The translations under genes were made by a program, and so were the position numbers. Under the pieces are notes generated by a model, which saw only the letters and a list, made by a program, of their open reading frames with translations, did not search any database and was not told where the DNA came from. Shown here piece after piece: positions 1 through 10,300 of a DNA stretch of 32,508 nucleotides. The number at the start of each line of letters is the position of its first letter. The stretch's first letter is position 1. The DNA comes from Amphibacillus indicireducens (lineage in GTDB: Bacteria; Bacillota; Bacilli; Bacillales; Amphibacillaceae). The DNA lies in the NCBI RefSeq assembly GCF_039539605.1, contig NZ_BAABDL010000115.1:1-32508 (forward strand). The letters run 5' to 3'.

Positions 1-66
1 CTAACTGGCATTCGCTTTTGGCAATTTAATGGGCAAATCACCTATAAAAAATCAAGTTATGAATAA
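1..66 (+). CDS. Possible 3' end of an unidentified gene (partial)
   Basis: The frame starting at base 1 is open for 21 codons and ends in TAA at 64-66. It reads through aromatic and basic residues (GIRFWQFNGQITYKKSSYE), which looks like a real protein C-terminus, perhaps of a transposase, but I do not recognise the family. It converges on pglZ, whose stop codon lies only 6 bases further on. The rest of the gene is outside the window, and with so few codons chance cannot be excluded. Confidence 0.3.
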   Translation, partial: LTGIRFWQFNGQITYKKSSYE

Positions 67-72
67 TGCAGG

Positions 73-2616
73 CTACAATGTAATATCAATCGAAAACGTA
101 TAACGTTCGTACTCTTTTTCTGTTTCTTCATCAATCAGAACAAGGTAATAATTTTTTCGCTTATCATATTGTTCTGATTTAAAAACAAATTTTTCGCGAT
201 ATGTCCGCTCTCCCACCTGAGCAATCGTTCTATCAGCGATAATAATATTCTCACTTGATACTCGATTCCCTTGCTCATCCTCAAAATACACAAGGAGTCT
301 TCTTGGTAATCGCTTATCAGCTACTTTTTCAATTTGAAGAAACTCTAAAAATGTAATTGGACTAGTAATTTTTCTGCTTGGTGTCGTAATTTTCACATCA
401 ACTTTTTTCACTAAGTTCTTCAACGATTTGCTGCGGTCATTTTTAAAAGCAATCACTGGAAGGACAATTTCTTGTAGCATCGCACCACCATGAACATAAT
501 TTGCACCTGACCCTTGAATCGCAAATCGATTGATCCCCTTAGGAACAGTGACAAATAATTCTTGATTCTGATTTAATAGATAATCCAATGAATATGTTAA
601 AGTACCTTCTAATTCTATTGCTTCGTTCATCAATGCATATCTTCGTTTAGTCATCAGAGCTTGATCCACTTTATTCGGTAACTTTTGACTATCTACAAGC
701 TGATCTCTTTGATATAAAAAACCGTGATCGGCAGTAATCAGAATATTAGAGGCACTAATATCTGTCACCAATCGATTAACAAGTAAGCGAATATCATTGA
801 TTGCTTCTTCAGTCGCTGAAAAAACTTCCCCTTCTGTAGTCGCATGATCGCCACGCGCATCAATTGTATTATGATAAATATAAACAACGGTTTTACCTAA
901 AAGTGTTTCCCTCAATTTTGTTCGATTCAAACCCATTAAATCTTGATATGAAGCAACTAATGAATCTTCAACCTGTTCGGCTAAAATTTGCCCCCGCTCA
1001 ATCATGCTTGCACTATTTTTACCATCAACAAACAGACGACCATCAGGTAGATACTCAAGTTCTCGGTAAGGTAATAATGTCGCCATTCCTAAACGAGTAT
1101 ATGACGGCAATACGCCTTGAACAGCAGTGATTTCTGTTGATGCTTTCCGTTCATTGTTTAAGACATCAATTAACTCTTTGCCAACCTCATAACGTAACGC
1201 ATCAGATATAATGACAAAAACACGCTCTCCCTGTTCTTGATATGGCTTAACCCATTCTTGATAAAAATGTTGTTGTTGTTTAATCCCATTGATCGGCCAG
1301 TTCAAATGATCTAATTGTTTCAAGCTAGCAGTCCATTTTAAAGCTAAATCTTCGATAAACTGATTAACATACAGATTTTCGACTTTCTCTTGCAATGGAC
1401 GAATCCGATCTTTATTTTCAACTTGATCATACAAGAGATAAAACTTGCGATAAGCTTGATCGATTTGAAAATAATGATCAGCGTAAGCCATAAACATTTC
1501 GATTGCTGGTTGTTCTGGGATAAAACCATTAAGTTCATGCAATAATTGTTTTAATTTAAGCGCATGGAAAATGGCCTCGTATTCATGTTGATACTCTTGA
1601 TACCAGTGAAGCCTTCTCCTCGTTACTAATAGATCAGAGTAGAAATCATAGTCACTTAAATCTTCTATTAATTGTTCAACCAAAAAGTTAATAATCAGTT
1701 GATCAAAGATTTGAAATGAATCGAGATCCTTTATCACATGAATGTCCCATTGTTGAGCAACTTGATCAACATTCAATCTTGAGCTAATTTGGTCAGACAA
1801 TTCATTATAAACTAATCGATCCGTTCGGTGATTCATCCATTGATCAATAAATACGACAATATTCGTGATCCGCTTGCCAATATAACCTTCCCACTGTACA
1901 GGAATAGTTAATCCATGGTTTTGTTCATTAAGATAAGTTAAAATTAAAAAAGTAAGCAATGTATTTATAGACTTATCATGATTTACATAAGCATAATATT
2001 TTTCAATTAGAGCCCAAAACCTGGTCTCATCCCCATATTTACGAATCGAATCGATAGTTGAATGATCTCCAGCCAAATGTTTACGAAAAATTGTTTTTAA
2101 GACTTCATCTAGAGTGTTAATTGGACTTTTTACTAACGTGGCTAATACAGTTAAATCAACGATTTCTTCCGTATATGATTCAACTTTAAATTTATGAAAA
2201 GCCTGTGTACGCTGATTATTATTAAAAAATGGTTGATAATGTTTAAATATTATCCGTAATGAATCATCATTCACACCTAGCTCACGCATCGTGTTCGTTG
2301 TTTTATCAGTCGCAAATTCATGACCGAGTTTTAATTGGTCATATAACCAATCTTCACGTGGCAATGGTTTAGGAAAATTAGCGTAAATTAAAAAATGTGA
2401 ATCTGGATCATTTTTTTCTAACTCATATTTTGTTGCAAATAGATTGTTTTTTGTTAAAATCCATTTACGAACATGATCGAGTTGAATCTCTTCAAAATCT
2501 TCTTTAAACTCCCCTTGTTCGTCATACCAGAAAACAATGTGACGCCTACGATGATTTGTCAGTTTTTGATTAAAAATTTCATTTAAATTACGATGGACTT
2601 CTTTTAACTTCATCAT
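73..2616 (-). CDS. pglZ: BREX phosphatase-like protein PglZ
   Basis: An 847-residue PglZ protein, the alkaline-phosphatase-fold signature component of BREX phage defence. The first half is mostly helical. The PglZ domain begins near residue 465 with VFVIISDALRYEVGKEL, where D472 is a predicted metal ligand. It continues with the HNTIDARGDH segment (about 582-591) and ITADHGFLY (about 627-635, with D630 and H631), the usual metal-binding motifs of the fold. The start ATG follows AAAGG at about 8 bases. It is the last visible gene of the operon, 53 bases after pglX with a hairpin between them. It is full length for the family. Its exact biochemical role in BREX is not settled, and I infer only that it acts with BrxB, BrxC and PglX. 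Confidence 0.95.
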   Translation of the reverse strand: MMKLKEVHRNLNEIFNQKLTNHRRRHIVFWYDEQGEFKEDFEEIQLDHVRKWILTKNNLFATKYELEKNDPDSHFLIYANFPKPLPREDWLYDQLKLGHEFATDKTTNTMRELGVNDDSLRIIFKHYQPFFNNNQRTQAFHKFKVESYTEEIVDLTVLATLVKSPINTLDEVLKTIFRKHLAGDHSTIDSIRKYGDETRFWALIEKYYAYVNHDKSINTLLTFLILTYLNEQNHGLTIPVQWEGYIGKRITNIVVFIDQWMNHRTDRLVYNELSDQISSRLNVDQVAQQWDIHVIKDLDSFQIFDQLIINFLVEQLIEDLSDYDFYSDLLVTRRRLHWYQEYQHEYEAIFHALKLKQLLHELNGFIPEQPAIEMFMAYADHYFQIDQAYRKFYLLYDQVENKDRIRPLQEKVENLYVNQFIEDLALKWTASLKQLDHLNWPINGIKQQQHFYQEWVKPYQEQGERVFVIISDALRYEVGKELIDVLNNERKASTEITAVQGVLPSYTRLGMATLLPYRELEYLPDGRLFVDGKNSASMIERGQILAEQVEDSLVASYQDLMGLNRTKLRETLLGKTVVYIYHNTIDARGDHATTEGEVFSATEEAINDIRLLVNRLVTDISASNILITADHGFLYQRDQLVDSQKLPNKVDQALMTKRRYALMNEAIELEGTLTYSLDYLLNQNQELFVTVPKGINRFAIQGSGANYVHGGAMLQEIVLPVIAFKNDRSKSLKNLVKKVDVKITTPSRKITSPITFLEFLQIEKVADKRLPRRLLVYFEDEQGNRVSSENIIIADRTIAQVGERTYREKFVFKSEQYDKRKNYYLVLIDEETEKEYERYTFSIDITL

Positions 2617-2640
2617 TTCACAACCTTTATTAAAACATTA

Positions 2641-2664
2641 GAGGTAGAAATCACTTTCTACCTC
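2641..2664 (-). other. Hairpin between pglX and pglZ
   Basis: A perfect 10-bp inverted repeat (GAGGTAGAAA / TTTCTACCTC) with a 4-base loop lies in the pglX-pglZ gap, just after the pglX stop. Reading in the direction of the operon, it is followed by a moderately U-rich stretch without a clean U-run. It could be a partial terminator that lowers pglZ expression, or a structure that stabilises the 3' end of a processed transcript. Confidence 0.4.
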
Positions 2665-2669
2665 ATTGA

Positions 2670-5600
2670 TTAAATCTTAGCTAAGACATTTGCTTTTAGT
2701 GGCTTTTTTCCTTCACCTTGTGGGACTTCGATGTTTTGAAACTTGGCATAGTTGACTTTTACCCCATCATCTAAATCCAAATCAAGCGTTTGATGCGCAA
2801 CGTGAGCGATGACTTGATCATAGTTTAAACATTCTTGAACTTGCTTCTGTAAAACTTCTTTCAGCTTTTTAGCTTTTGTCTGTTCAGTTTTCGAAACATC
2901 CGCTTCTAAAACATAATCTAATCGTGTCATTTCATCTTGATACTTCTTTACTTGAGCATGTAAGTAAGACGTTCTTACCCTTGCAACAAGATCAGGTTTG
3001 TAACGGTGTAAGTAGACTAGTGCTTTAAAACCATCCTGTCTTCCGCTATCAAATAACCAATAAATCGGTCGCTTTTGATATGTTTGAACATGATCTTTAT
3101 AAAATTCTTTTAAGAAATAGCGGCGAATGCGTTGTCTTGATGTTTCATTCGCACGACGCGTTAACGTATCTGCGATAAAATCTAAATTTTCCTCTAAATG
3201 ATCAGAACCAAAGATTGTTTTAATGATCGTGATTAAACGGTTAACAATATCATCTTCAAAATAAACATCTGTCGCAATTGGAAGCACATTATCCTGATCT
3301 GGAATAAATGTTTGATAGTTCGTTAAATCAAACTCACCACCAGCATATGCTAGCCCTGGCTGATCCAAGGAATATCGACCAAACATCAAACCAACTGCAT
3401 AGGAAAGGAATGATTTCACATCACGAAGCTGATCAGCCCGTCTAATCGTAACATCCTTATCCTCCACTTCTGGTGTCAATTCATCTTGTAAACCATATAA
3501 GTCAATAAAAATTCGATTCAACTCTTCTTCATTTGCTTTTAACGTTTGGAAACGATTTTCCGCTTCAGTTTGCCAGTTTGTAAAAGCATCTGATATTTTA
3601 GTTGATTCTTGTTGAAATTCTATAAACGGATGCGCTTCAAAATCCCAAGACGTTTCGAACGAATCCCAGTCGGATTTGGATAAATCAATATTATCATTAG
3701 CAACTTCATTTATCTTAATTAAATAATTTTCGTTTATATCTTGTATAATAGGTATTCTTCTGATGTCACCATTAGTGAAGCTCAATGTAGGGTTTAAATA
3801 CTCCATAAAATAGGTTGATATATTTGAACTCAGCATACCTAATATATAGTTTGTTTGTGATTCTTCTACTGGAAAAGCTGATCTACTAGTATCATCATAT
3901 ATTGTTCCCTTTTCTTTATACCTCACACCAAAATTAGTTGAGCTTAGCTTGTTCCATGTGATACCTTCTCTAAAATAATAATGAGTATTTTGAGGTCTAG
4001 ATCTTAATTTTCCGTTATTGTCTCTAAAGCTCTTTATTTTTTCACCATTATTATACCAATTAACAATCATTTCTTTATTTCCATACCATCTTCTATAGGT
4101 TCCTCCACTTTCACAAGGAAACCACTTATGTTTTAAATCTTCAGTTTCTTCAGGCGTATTATAGTTAAATCCAATATCTTCAAAGTTTACTTCTGTCCAA
4201 TGTTTCTGAAATATTGTGTTATCACCAGTTGCTAAGCCGGCCTTGGGATTAGCAATATCCTTTATACTTAAATTCTCTTTGAATAACATTCTAACATGTT
4301 CACTCGCCCAATAAGCAATTGGTGAACCTGGAATGTCGGAAAATCCATCTTGTATTCTGTTAAAATGTAACTCTGCATTAAAATATTGTTTTGATTTTTC
4401 CTCTGCATTGGTATGGTCAGTTAAACGAACAAACGTTGCTAAAAAGTTGGGTATTACTTTCTTCCTCAACACAAAAGATGTTGTCTGCACTACCTCCCCA
4501 CCAATTTCAGAGAAAGCCCTAGTCCCTAAATGAATCATATTATAGAGTTGATATGAATTTACTACTAATTTTCTTAAACTCTCATAGGTTGATGTAAACA
4601 TCCAAGCATGCTGATTTATCAAGGCCATAAAACTATTCTCTTTTGTTAGATTGCTTGTAACTTCCATAAAAACAGTACTTAAATCTCTTTTCGACAATGG
4701 GAATTTTTTGTTCAAATATTTCTTTAATTCTAAATTCATGTTTGCATTAAACATATACGGTGGATTCGTTACGACAACATCATATTTTCTCTCCAATACA
4801 ATCGCTTGCTCAATGATACTCTTTATAATTGGCAACTTATTTTCTTTAAAATCCAAGGCAAACATATCGTCTATAACGCTCTGCTCAAAATAATGAATCC
4901 GTTCTTTCAAATCAATCAAATCTAGTTCCGGCACTTCAATAATCGAGCCTAATAATTTCCCGTCTTTAAATGTCTCTAATAACTCGATAAAGTCGTCGCT
5001 TAAGTCGGTGTCACCAACAAACAGCTCCACATCTTGCTCTGTTATTTGTAAACTGTCTTCAATCCAATAGAGATTCGCTTGGATTGGCTGATCAAATAAA
5101 CGATTAGAAAAGCTTCTTGCTTTCATCACGACAGCAAAGTATGCTAATTGGGCCGCTCGTGGATCTAGGTCCAAACCGTATAAATTATGTTCAATAATCA
5201 GTTTCGGAATATCTTGTTCGCGGTAACCTTGTGATTTATACAATTCAACAAAAACTTCAAATGCATAAACAAGAATATGGCCCGAACCCATACATGGATC
5301 GAGGAATTTAATGTCTTCTAATTTTAAATTAGGGTCTTTAAGAGACTCTAATTGCTCAATCACATCTTCAGGTTGCTCAGCTGCTTCTAAATAATAAGGT
5401 AGTTTACCCTGTAATGTTTCGTTCGGATGTGATTCTAACCACAGTCGGCCTAATGAATTATCAACCATGTATTGAACAATCCATCTCGGTGTGAATAGTT
5501 CAGTTGCAGCTGGAATATTTTCTTTGCTAATCTTTTTATTTTTCTTCAAATCAGCAAAAACTTGATCCTTCTTCTCAGATATGTAGTATTGATAGAGCCA

Positions 5601-6230
5601 ACCGATAATTTCGACTTCTTTCGTCCAGTCCGCTTCATCAATTTCCGTCACCATATCGTGGATAACTGATGTTTCAGCTAATAGATTATTTGGCAATAGG
5701 AGTTCGGTATAGTCTTCAATCGCTTCAAACACCATTGGCATCATTTCACCAAGCTTATTGCATTGCTTAATAAAAATATACTTAAATAAATCTTCATCAT
5801 CATTTGCATCTTGAAGTTCGTAGACTTTTTCCACTTCGAGGTCTAAGTCATCAATTAACAACTCAACTTCTGTTAAAGCGTCCGGTTCTTTTTTACCTTT
5901 TTCAATCGAGGAAAAAATTCGGATCCCTGTTGGTAAATAATCATTGACCTCCATAAAACGAAGGGCAATCAATCGGTTAAACCACGTATAAGCAACTTCT
6001 TCAATCACTTGATCGTAGCCTTTTTGCTCCATCTCTTTCAGCAATTTCCCACGCTGATTAATTTGATATTTCTTATAAAAAATACCGTTAATTAAGAAAC
6101 CATCTTGGTAGATCTCGGCTTCTTTAATCTCGTCTGAAGTAATGCCTAATTCAAATGCTTTTTGTTCAACAGCTTCGATTAATTTTTTTCGTGCAGATAC
6201 GGCAAATTTTTTGATCGCACTTTTATCCAA
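2670..6230 (-). CDS. pglX: BREX-1 adenine-specific DNA methyltransferase PglX (BrxX)
   Basis: A large N6-adenine DNA methyltransferase, which in BREX type 1 marks host DNA and is needed for defence. Numbering from the upstream ATG at 6245, the SAM-binding motif DPCMGSGH is at 316-323 and the catalytic NPPY at 494-497. The conserved GGEVVQTTSFVL segment follows, then a variable region of roughly residues 650-860 that should be the target-recognition domain, then a helical C-terminus. I chose the TTG at 6230 as start because a GGAGG lies inside the first codons after the upstream ATG, 8 bases before this TTG, and the resulting MDKSAIKKFAVSARKKLI fits family N-termini. That gives 1186 residues. 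The gene lies 21 bases after the 339-residue gene. Arginine codons in the target-recognition part are mainly AGA, unlike the mixed CGN/AGA use in the flanks. Confidence 0.93.
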   Translation of the reverse strand: MDKSAIKKFAVSARKKLIEAVEQKAFELGITSDEIKEAEIYQDGFLINGIFYKKYQINQRGKLLKEMEQKGYDQVIEEVAYTWFNRLIALRFMEVNDYLPTGIRIFSSIEKGKKEPDALTEVELLIDDLDLEVEKVYELQDANDDEDLFKYIFIKQCNKLGEMMPMVFEAIEDYTELLLPNNLLAETSVIHDMVTEIDEADWTKEVEIIGWLYQYYISEKKDQVFADLKKNKKISKENIPAATELFTPRWIVQYMVDNSLGRLWLESHPNETLQGKLPYYLEAAEQPEDVIEQLESLKDPNLKLEDIKFLDPCMGSGHILVYAFEVFVELYKSQGYREQDIPKLIIEHNLYGLDLDPRAAQLAYFAVVMKARSFSNRLFDQPIQANLYWIEDSLQITEQDVELFVGDTDLSDDFIELLETFKDGKLLGSIIEVPELDLIDLKERIHYFEQSVIDDMFALDFKENKLPIIKSIIEQAIVLERKYDVVVTNPPYMFNANMNLELKKYLNKKFPLSKRDLSTVFMEVTSNLTKENSFMALINQHAWMFTSTYESLRKLVVNSYQLYNMIHLGTRAFSEIGGEVVQTTSFVLRKKVIPNFLATFVRLTDHTNAEEKSKQYFNAELHFNRIQDGFSDIPGSPIAYWASEHVRMLFKENLSIKDIANPKAGLATGDNTIFQKHWTEVNFEDIGFNYNTPEETEDLKHKWFPCESGGTYRRWYGNKEMIVNWYNNGEKIKSFRDNNGKLRSRPQNTHYYFREGITWNKLSSTNFGVRYKEKGTIYDDTSRSAFPVEESQTNYILGMLSSNISTYFMEYLNPTLSFTNGDIRRIPIIQDINENYLIKINEVANDNIDLSKSDWDSFETSWDFEAHPFIEFQQESTKISDAFTNWQTEAENRFQTLKANEEELNRIFIDLYGLQDELTPEVEDKDVTIRRADQLRDVKSFLSYAVGLMFGRYSLDQPGLAYAGGEFDLTNYQTFIPDQDNVLPIATDVYFEDDIVNRLITIIKTIFGSDHLEENLDFIADTLTRRANETSRQRIRRYFLKEFYKDHVQTYQKRPIYWLFDSGRQDGFKALVYLHRYKPDLVARVRTSYLHAQVKKYQDEMTRLDYVLEADVSKTEQTKAKKLKEVLQKQVQECLNYDQVIAHVAHQTLDLDLDDGVKVNYAKFQNIEVPQGEGKKPLKANVLAKI

Positions 6231-6251
6231 TTTTAAAACCTCCATCTATGA

Positions 6252-7271
6252 TCAGTCATATAAAACATGCCTACTCTCTGGAAATTCTTGATGCACTTTA
6301 ATGTAATGATACAGTCGCTGTGACATATCTCTTGGTTCGATTTTCTTCTTAAGTGCATCTTGATAAACATCCAACCAATCTTCTAGACGTTGATCCGCTT
6401 CTAACATATCTAACAAAATAAATAACTTAATTTCTTCTGTTCTTTCAATATAATGTTTTTTGAAAAAAGCAATGGCTTCTTTAGATTCACCCAATTCACT
6501 CTTAGTGATAAAAATCATCGTTACTAAAGTATTTAAATACTCTTCATCTTCAATATCGATTGATTTCCAATTTACTTTTCCAAGTTTTAAGCGTTTTTCA
6601 CGCAAAAGTTGCTGAGTGATTTCAATCATTCTTTCTTTAAGTGGTGCTGTGTTTAGTGCGCCTAACAAAATGACTAATAAACAATTAGGCAGTGTATAGG
6701 TCGCAGTACTTTGAGTGAGGATAAGATTTAATGAATCGGTCAGCCATCTGTCGGGTTCCTCGATGCTTTTTTTCAATAGAACGATTTGCTCGAAAAAGTC
6801 GCCTTGGGAAATTTTTATCGTCTCAAAAGGTTCTTGACTAGCAAAAACATAGTGACCAGATCCATAGCAAAATAGTTTATAAAGCTCCTCTAACATCTCA
6901 ATACATGTTTGTTTATGAGTTGGATGGCTAGAAAATGATAGTACTTGATCGACTAATCTTTTCGCAATAAACCGCCACTTCGAACGCTCCTTTTTTGGAA
7001 TGATTCGATTAGGAACGACATAATTTTGAGCATAAGCATTTTCAATAAAGAAGTTTACTTCTTTAACGAGAGTTGAAAAATCGATTTTTGCATGGTCTTG
7101 TTTCGTGCTGTTCTTTTGCTTTTTAAAATGTTCTGGATCGTTAATTAATGCGTCGATTTCTTTTTCATCTCTTCTTGCTTTTGGAATGACTTTATATAAT
7201 TCGACAATGATTTGTTCAAGCTCAGCTTGGTTATGTGCTTTTATTTTCTGGCGCAGTTCACTTACTTTCAT
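6252..7271 (-). CDS. Helical protein of unknown function inside the BREX operon
   Basis: A 339-residue protein that I cannot assign with confidence. The N-terminal 40 residues (MKVSELRQKIKAHNQAEL, then IIVELYKVIP) recall small helical domains such as DUF6155, but this is from memory and weak. The remainder is predicted all-helical with no catalytic motif, membrane segment or signal peptide. From about 190 on it resembles repeated helix pairs of a scaffold protein. The ATG is preceded by GGAGG at 7 bases, so translation looks strong. It sits 67 bases after brxC and just before pglX, in the same direction, and must be co-transcribed with the BREX genes. An accessory or adaptor role in BREX is inferred only from position. 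Confidence 0.85.
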   Translation of the reverse strand: MKVSELRQKIKAHNQAELEQIIVELYKVIPKARRDEKEIDALINDPEHFKKQKNSTKQDHAKIDFSTLVKEVNFFIENAYAQNYVVPNRIIPKKERSKWRFIAKRLVDQVLSFSSHPTHKQTCIEMLEELYKLFCYGSGHYVFASQEPFETIKISQGDFFEQIVLLKKSIEEPDRWLTDSLNLILTQSTATYTLPNCLLVILLGALNTAPLKERMIEITQQLLREKRLKLGKVNWKSIDIEDEEYLNTLVTMIFITKSELGESKEAIAFFKKHYIERTEEIKLFILLDMLEADQRLEDWLDVYQDALKKKIEPRDMSQRLYHYIKVHQEFPESRHVLYD

Positions 7272-7338
7272 TATTTAGCCTCCATCGTCTAATGACTCCT
7301 ACTAGTTGAGATAATCCATAAAAGATAAATTATCCTTA

Positions 7339-10300
7339 TTAAACAAGATTAATCGTTGTGTCTTCATCAAGTTCAGCAAGTAATTGCTGTCTTAGCTCTT
7401 CAACAAATTGATCAATATCTTGTTTTGAGTGGAATGTTTTCGATCCTTTTATAACTGCATTTTTACTCATCGTTTTGATTTTCCGTTCTTTAACAACAGA
7501 TGGTCTAGGTGGAGTTTTCTCACCGGTATCATCACCCTTACCTGGTTCAATCGGATCTGGTCTATACTGATACATTTCCTGAATGCAACGGACTTTCAAA
7601 CGATCACTTTCAACTTCAATTGCAATTGCTTCATATATGCTGTTTACTCGCTCTAATCGATCAAGCAACGTTTGAAACCTTGCTCGGAAAGTACCAGAGA
7701 AAACCTCTTTCCATTCTTGATTTGCTTCCATTTCTTTGTTCACTTCAGCTAAATCATTTTTGATTGCTTTGCGGACTGGTGCACATTCGCTCTCTATAAT
7801 TTCAATAAATTGATCATCAAATGTTTGATTTAAGGAAGGAAGTTCTTGAATGCGACTATATGGTTCTGCCTGATTCATAATCGATTCCATGCTCGCTACT
7901 GTTGCTTTCATTTTTTGATCAGTGATATACGTTCGATTTTGATCGAAAATTTCCAATCGTTTTCTCGCTTCATCATAGATCGGCTGTTGATTTTCAAAGA
8001 AACCTTTAATCTGCTTAACTTCAGTTGCATAATCAATCAAGTCATGACGTAACTCTCTTAACTTTTTAAAGTATGTTGACGTATCATTGATCGTTAGAAT
8101 GTCATCAATCAATGCTTTTCCATTTTTTAAAATATCTTCACCAGGATAATATTGATGACGATAGTTTGCTAAAAGTTCAATCAATCGACTCTTTTCATTG
8201 TTAAGAAAATCATTAAATTGATCTTTTAAGCCATCTTCATCTTGAGGTGACGCAGAAATACCGAACATTTCTTTCGTTAAATCTCGAACATTTTTTAGTA
8301 ACACTTCTGAAATCCGTTCGCGTTTTCTAACAATGACACGATCAACATAGTCACGCTTCGTTAAATAGTTAATCAAGTTCGGATCATTTAATTCAAGTTG
8401 ACTACTATTTAAGATTAATTTGATTTCTTGTGCTTTAAATAACTGTAGTAGAATCCCTGTTGTATCCAGTTCAATCCAACCATAAGGTAAATTAGCAAAA
8501 TACGTTGTCATACTTTTTACCGATAAATTTTGGTTACGATTCGTTAGACGTGTGACATAATTATCAACTTCTTTGATCGCTAAATAATTCTCTTCACTCT
8601 CACTATCCATTGTTAACTGAGTTGAGCTAGTTAAAATCTCTGTTAAATCATTAGCTGTATCGATCGAAGGCTTGATCTGATCTAATTTATGATAGAGCGC
8701 CTTGATCAGCATCCGAAAAGCATCATTGATTCGATCAACAGGATTTTTCTTCTGGATCTCAAGCATTTGTGAGTTGACATAGATTTCTGCATGTTTTAAG
8801 GCTTCTTTGACAAATGTTGTCACACGTTCTCTTCGTTCGGTCACTTCTCGTGCCTTCTTAACTTTGATATCCTCTATCACCTGTGTTACTGATGTACCGC
8901 TTTTTACTTTCATGTAGGCTTGGATTTTTAAAATCTCTTCCATTTCATCGAGATAGGACGTATCAGCAGGTAATTTAACGATGACATTATTCTCCCTCGC
9001 TGACATCATTTTTAGCTCATACTCGTTGTAATTCATCGATGCATCTGCGTATGGTGTTAAAATACGAATCCCAATATCGCTCGACTGTGTCCGAACAGGA
9101 CGATCATCAATAAAGGCATTAAAATCAAAATTATATTTAGCTGAATAACGGTATTTACGATCACGATAAATCCCGTCAAAAATATCCTCACCAATCTTTT
9201 GTACAACTTCTGTTGATTCAATTTGCATATGCTTAATTTCACGATTAACGTCTTGTTCATCATTCGTTAAGAAAGTGTATTGATCACCATCTTTTTGAAT
9301 CAATGTCTGACCAACTAAACGAACGAGAGACTTCTCAATCCGCTTCTTTAAATCGATGATATCAACATCAAGATGATCGATCATTAACGTTGCTAAATTA
9401 TCAAGGTTAGCTGGAAGCTCTTTGACATATTTGATTAAGAAAAGCACTTTTAATACTTCAACATCAAAACCATCTAATTTATCGTTATTTTCAGCATGAA
9501 TCATCACACCACGAATACTATGTTCTAGAAATGTTTCAATTGTTTCATAAAATGCAGAGAAAGGAACTAACTTCCCTTCTGATTCTGCTGAAAATCGGAT
9601 CGCTGACTCTTGGAAAGCACTTAATAATGAACGCTCACCTTCAGCCAAGTGACGACCAGACGCGCCGTGAATTCGCACACCAGCAAATACTTTTTGCAGT
9701 AAGTTAAATTGATATGGAATAAATGGATAAACATCAATAAAATCTTGCTCATCCCGATATTGTTTCATTTCAGCACTTTTTTCGGTGAACGTTAAAATAC
9801 TTTGTAAAATTGATTGATTTTGACGATACACTTCACCAAGCGTTTGGCTACCATGTTCATTTTTTACAAGGATACGCTTTTTAATCACTTCATCGACATA
9901 GGCACTCGACAAACTTAGTTTTGTATCAAAGCGTCCTTGAATTTTTGAAAAATCATTTCCCTTTACTGTTAACACTGAATCAATATCTTCTTGACTCGTA
10001 ACAGCAATCCAAGCTCTTCCTTGGCATTGACGACCAAATTCATGCACGATCGTTTGTAAGTTCAGCATCGCATGTGAGTTATCACCGATATATTGACCGA
10101 CCTCATCAATGAAGAATGCGATATGATGATCTTTCCCTTTTGAATCGAGATATTCTTTTACGCGTTTAACAAACCGTTCAATACTAATCGTATAATCTTG
10201 TTCAGCTCGTTCAAACCAATTTCTCGCCGCCTCTTCACTCATCTGTGTTGATTTTGACAACGCTTCAATAATGGCGTCTTCTTCGTAATAGAAATCCTCT

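Noticed and set aside
1..42. Minus-strand GTG after pglZ as a start of brxL
   Set aside because: The frame (ICPLNCQKRMPV) has no ribosome site and does not resemble BrxL N-termini.
864..1130. Open frame on the + strand inside pglZ, and similar frames inside pglX, brxC and cas9
   Set aside because: They lie fully within well-supported genes, lack ribosome sites and have shadow-like composition.
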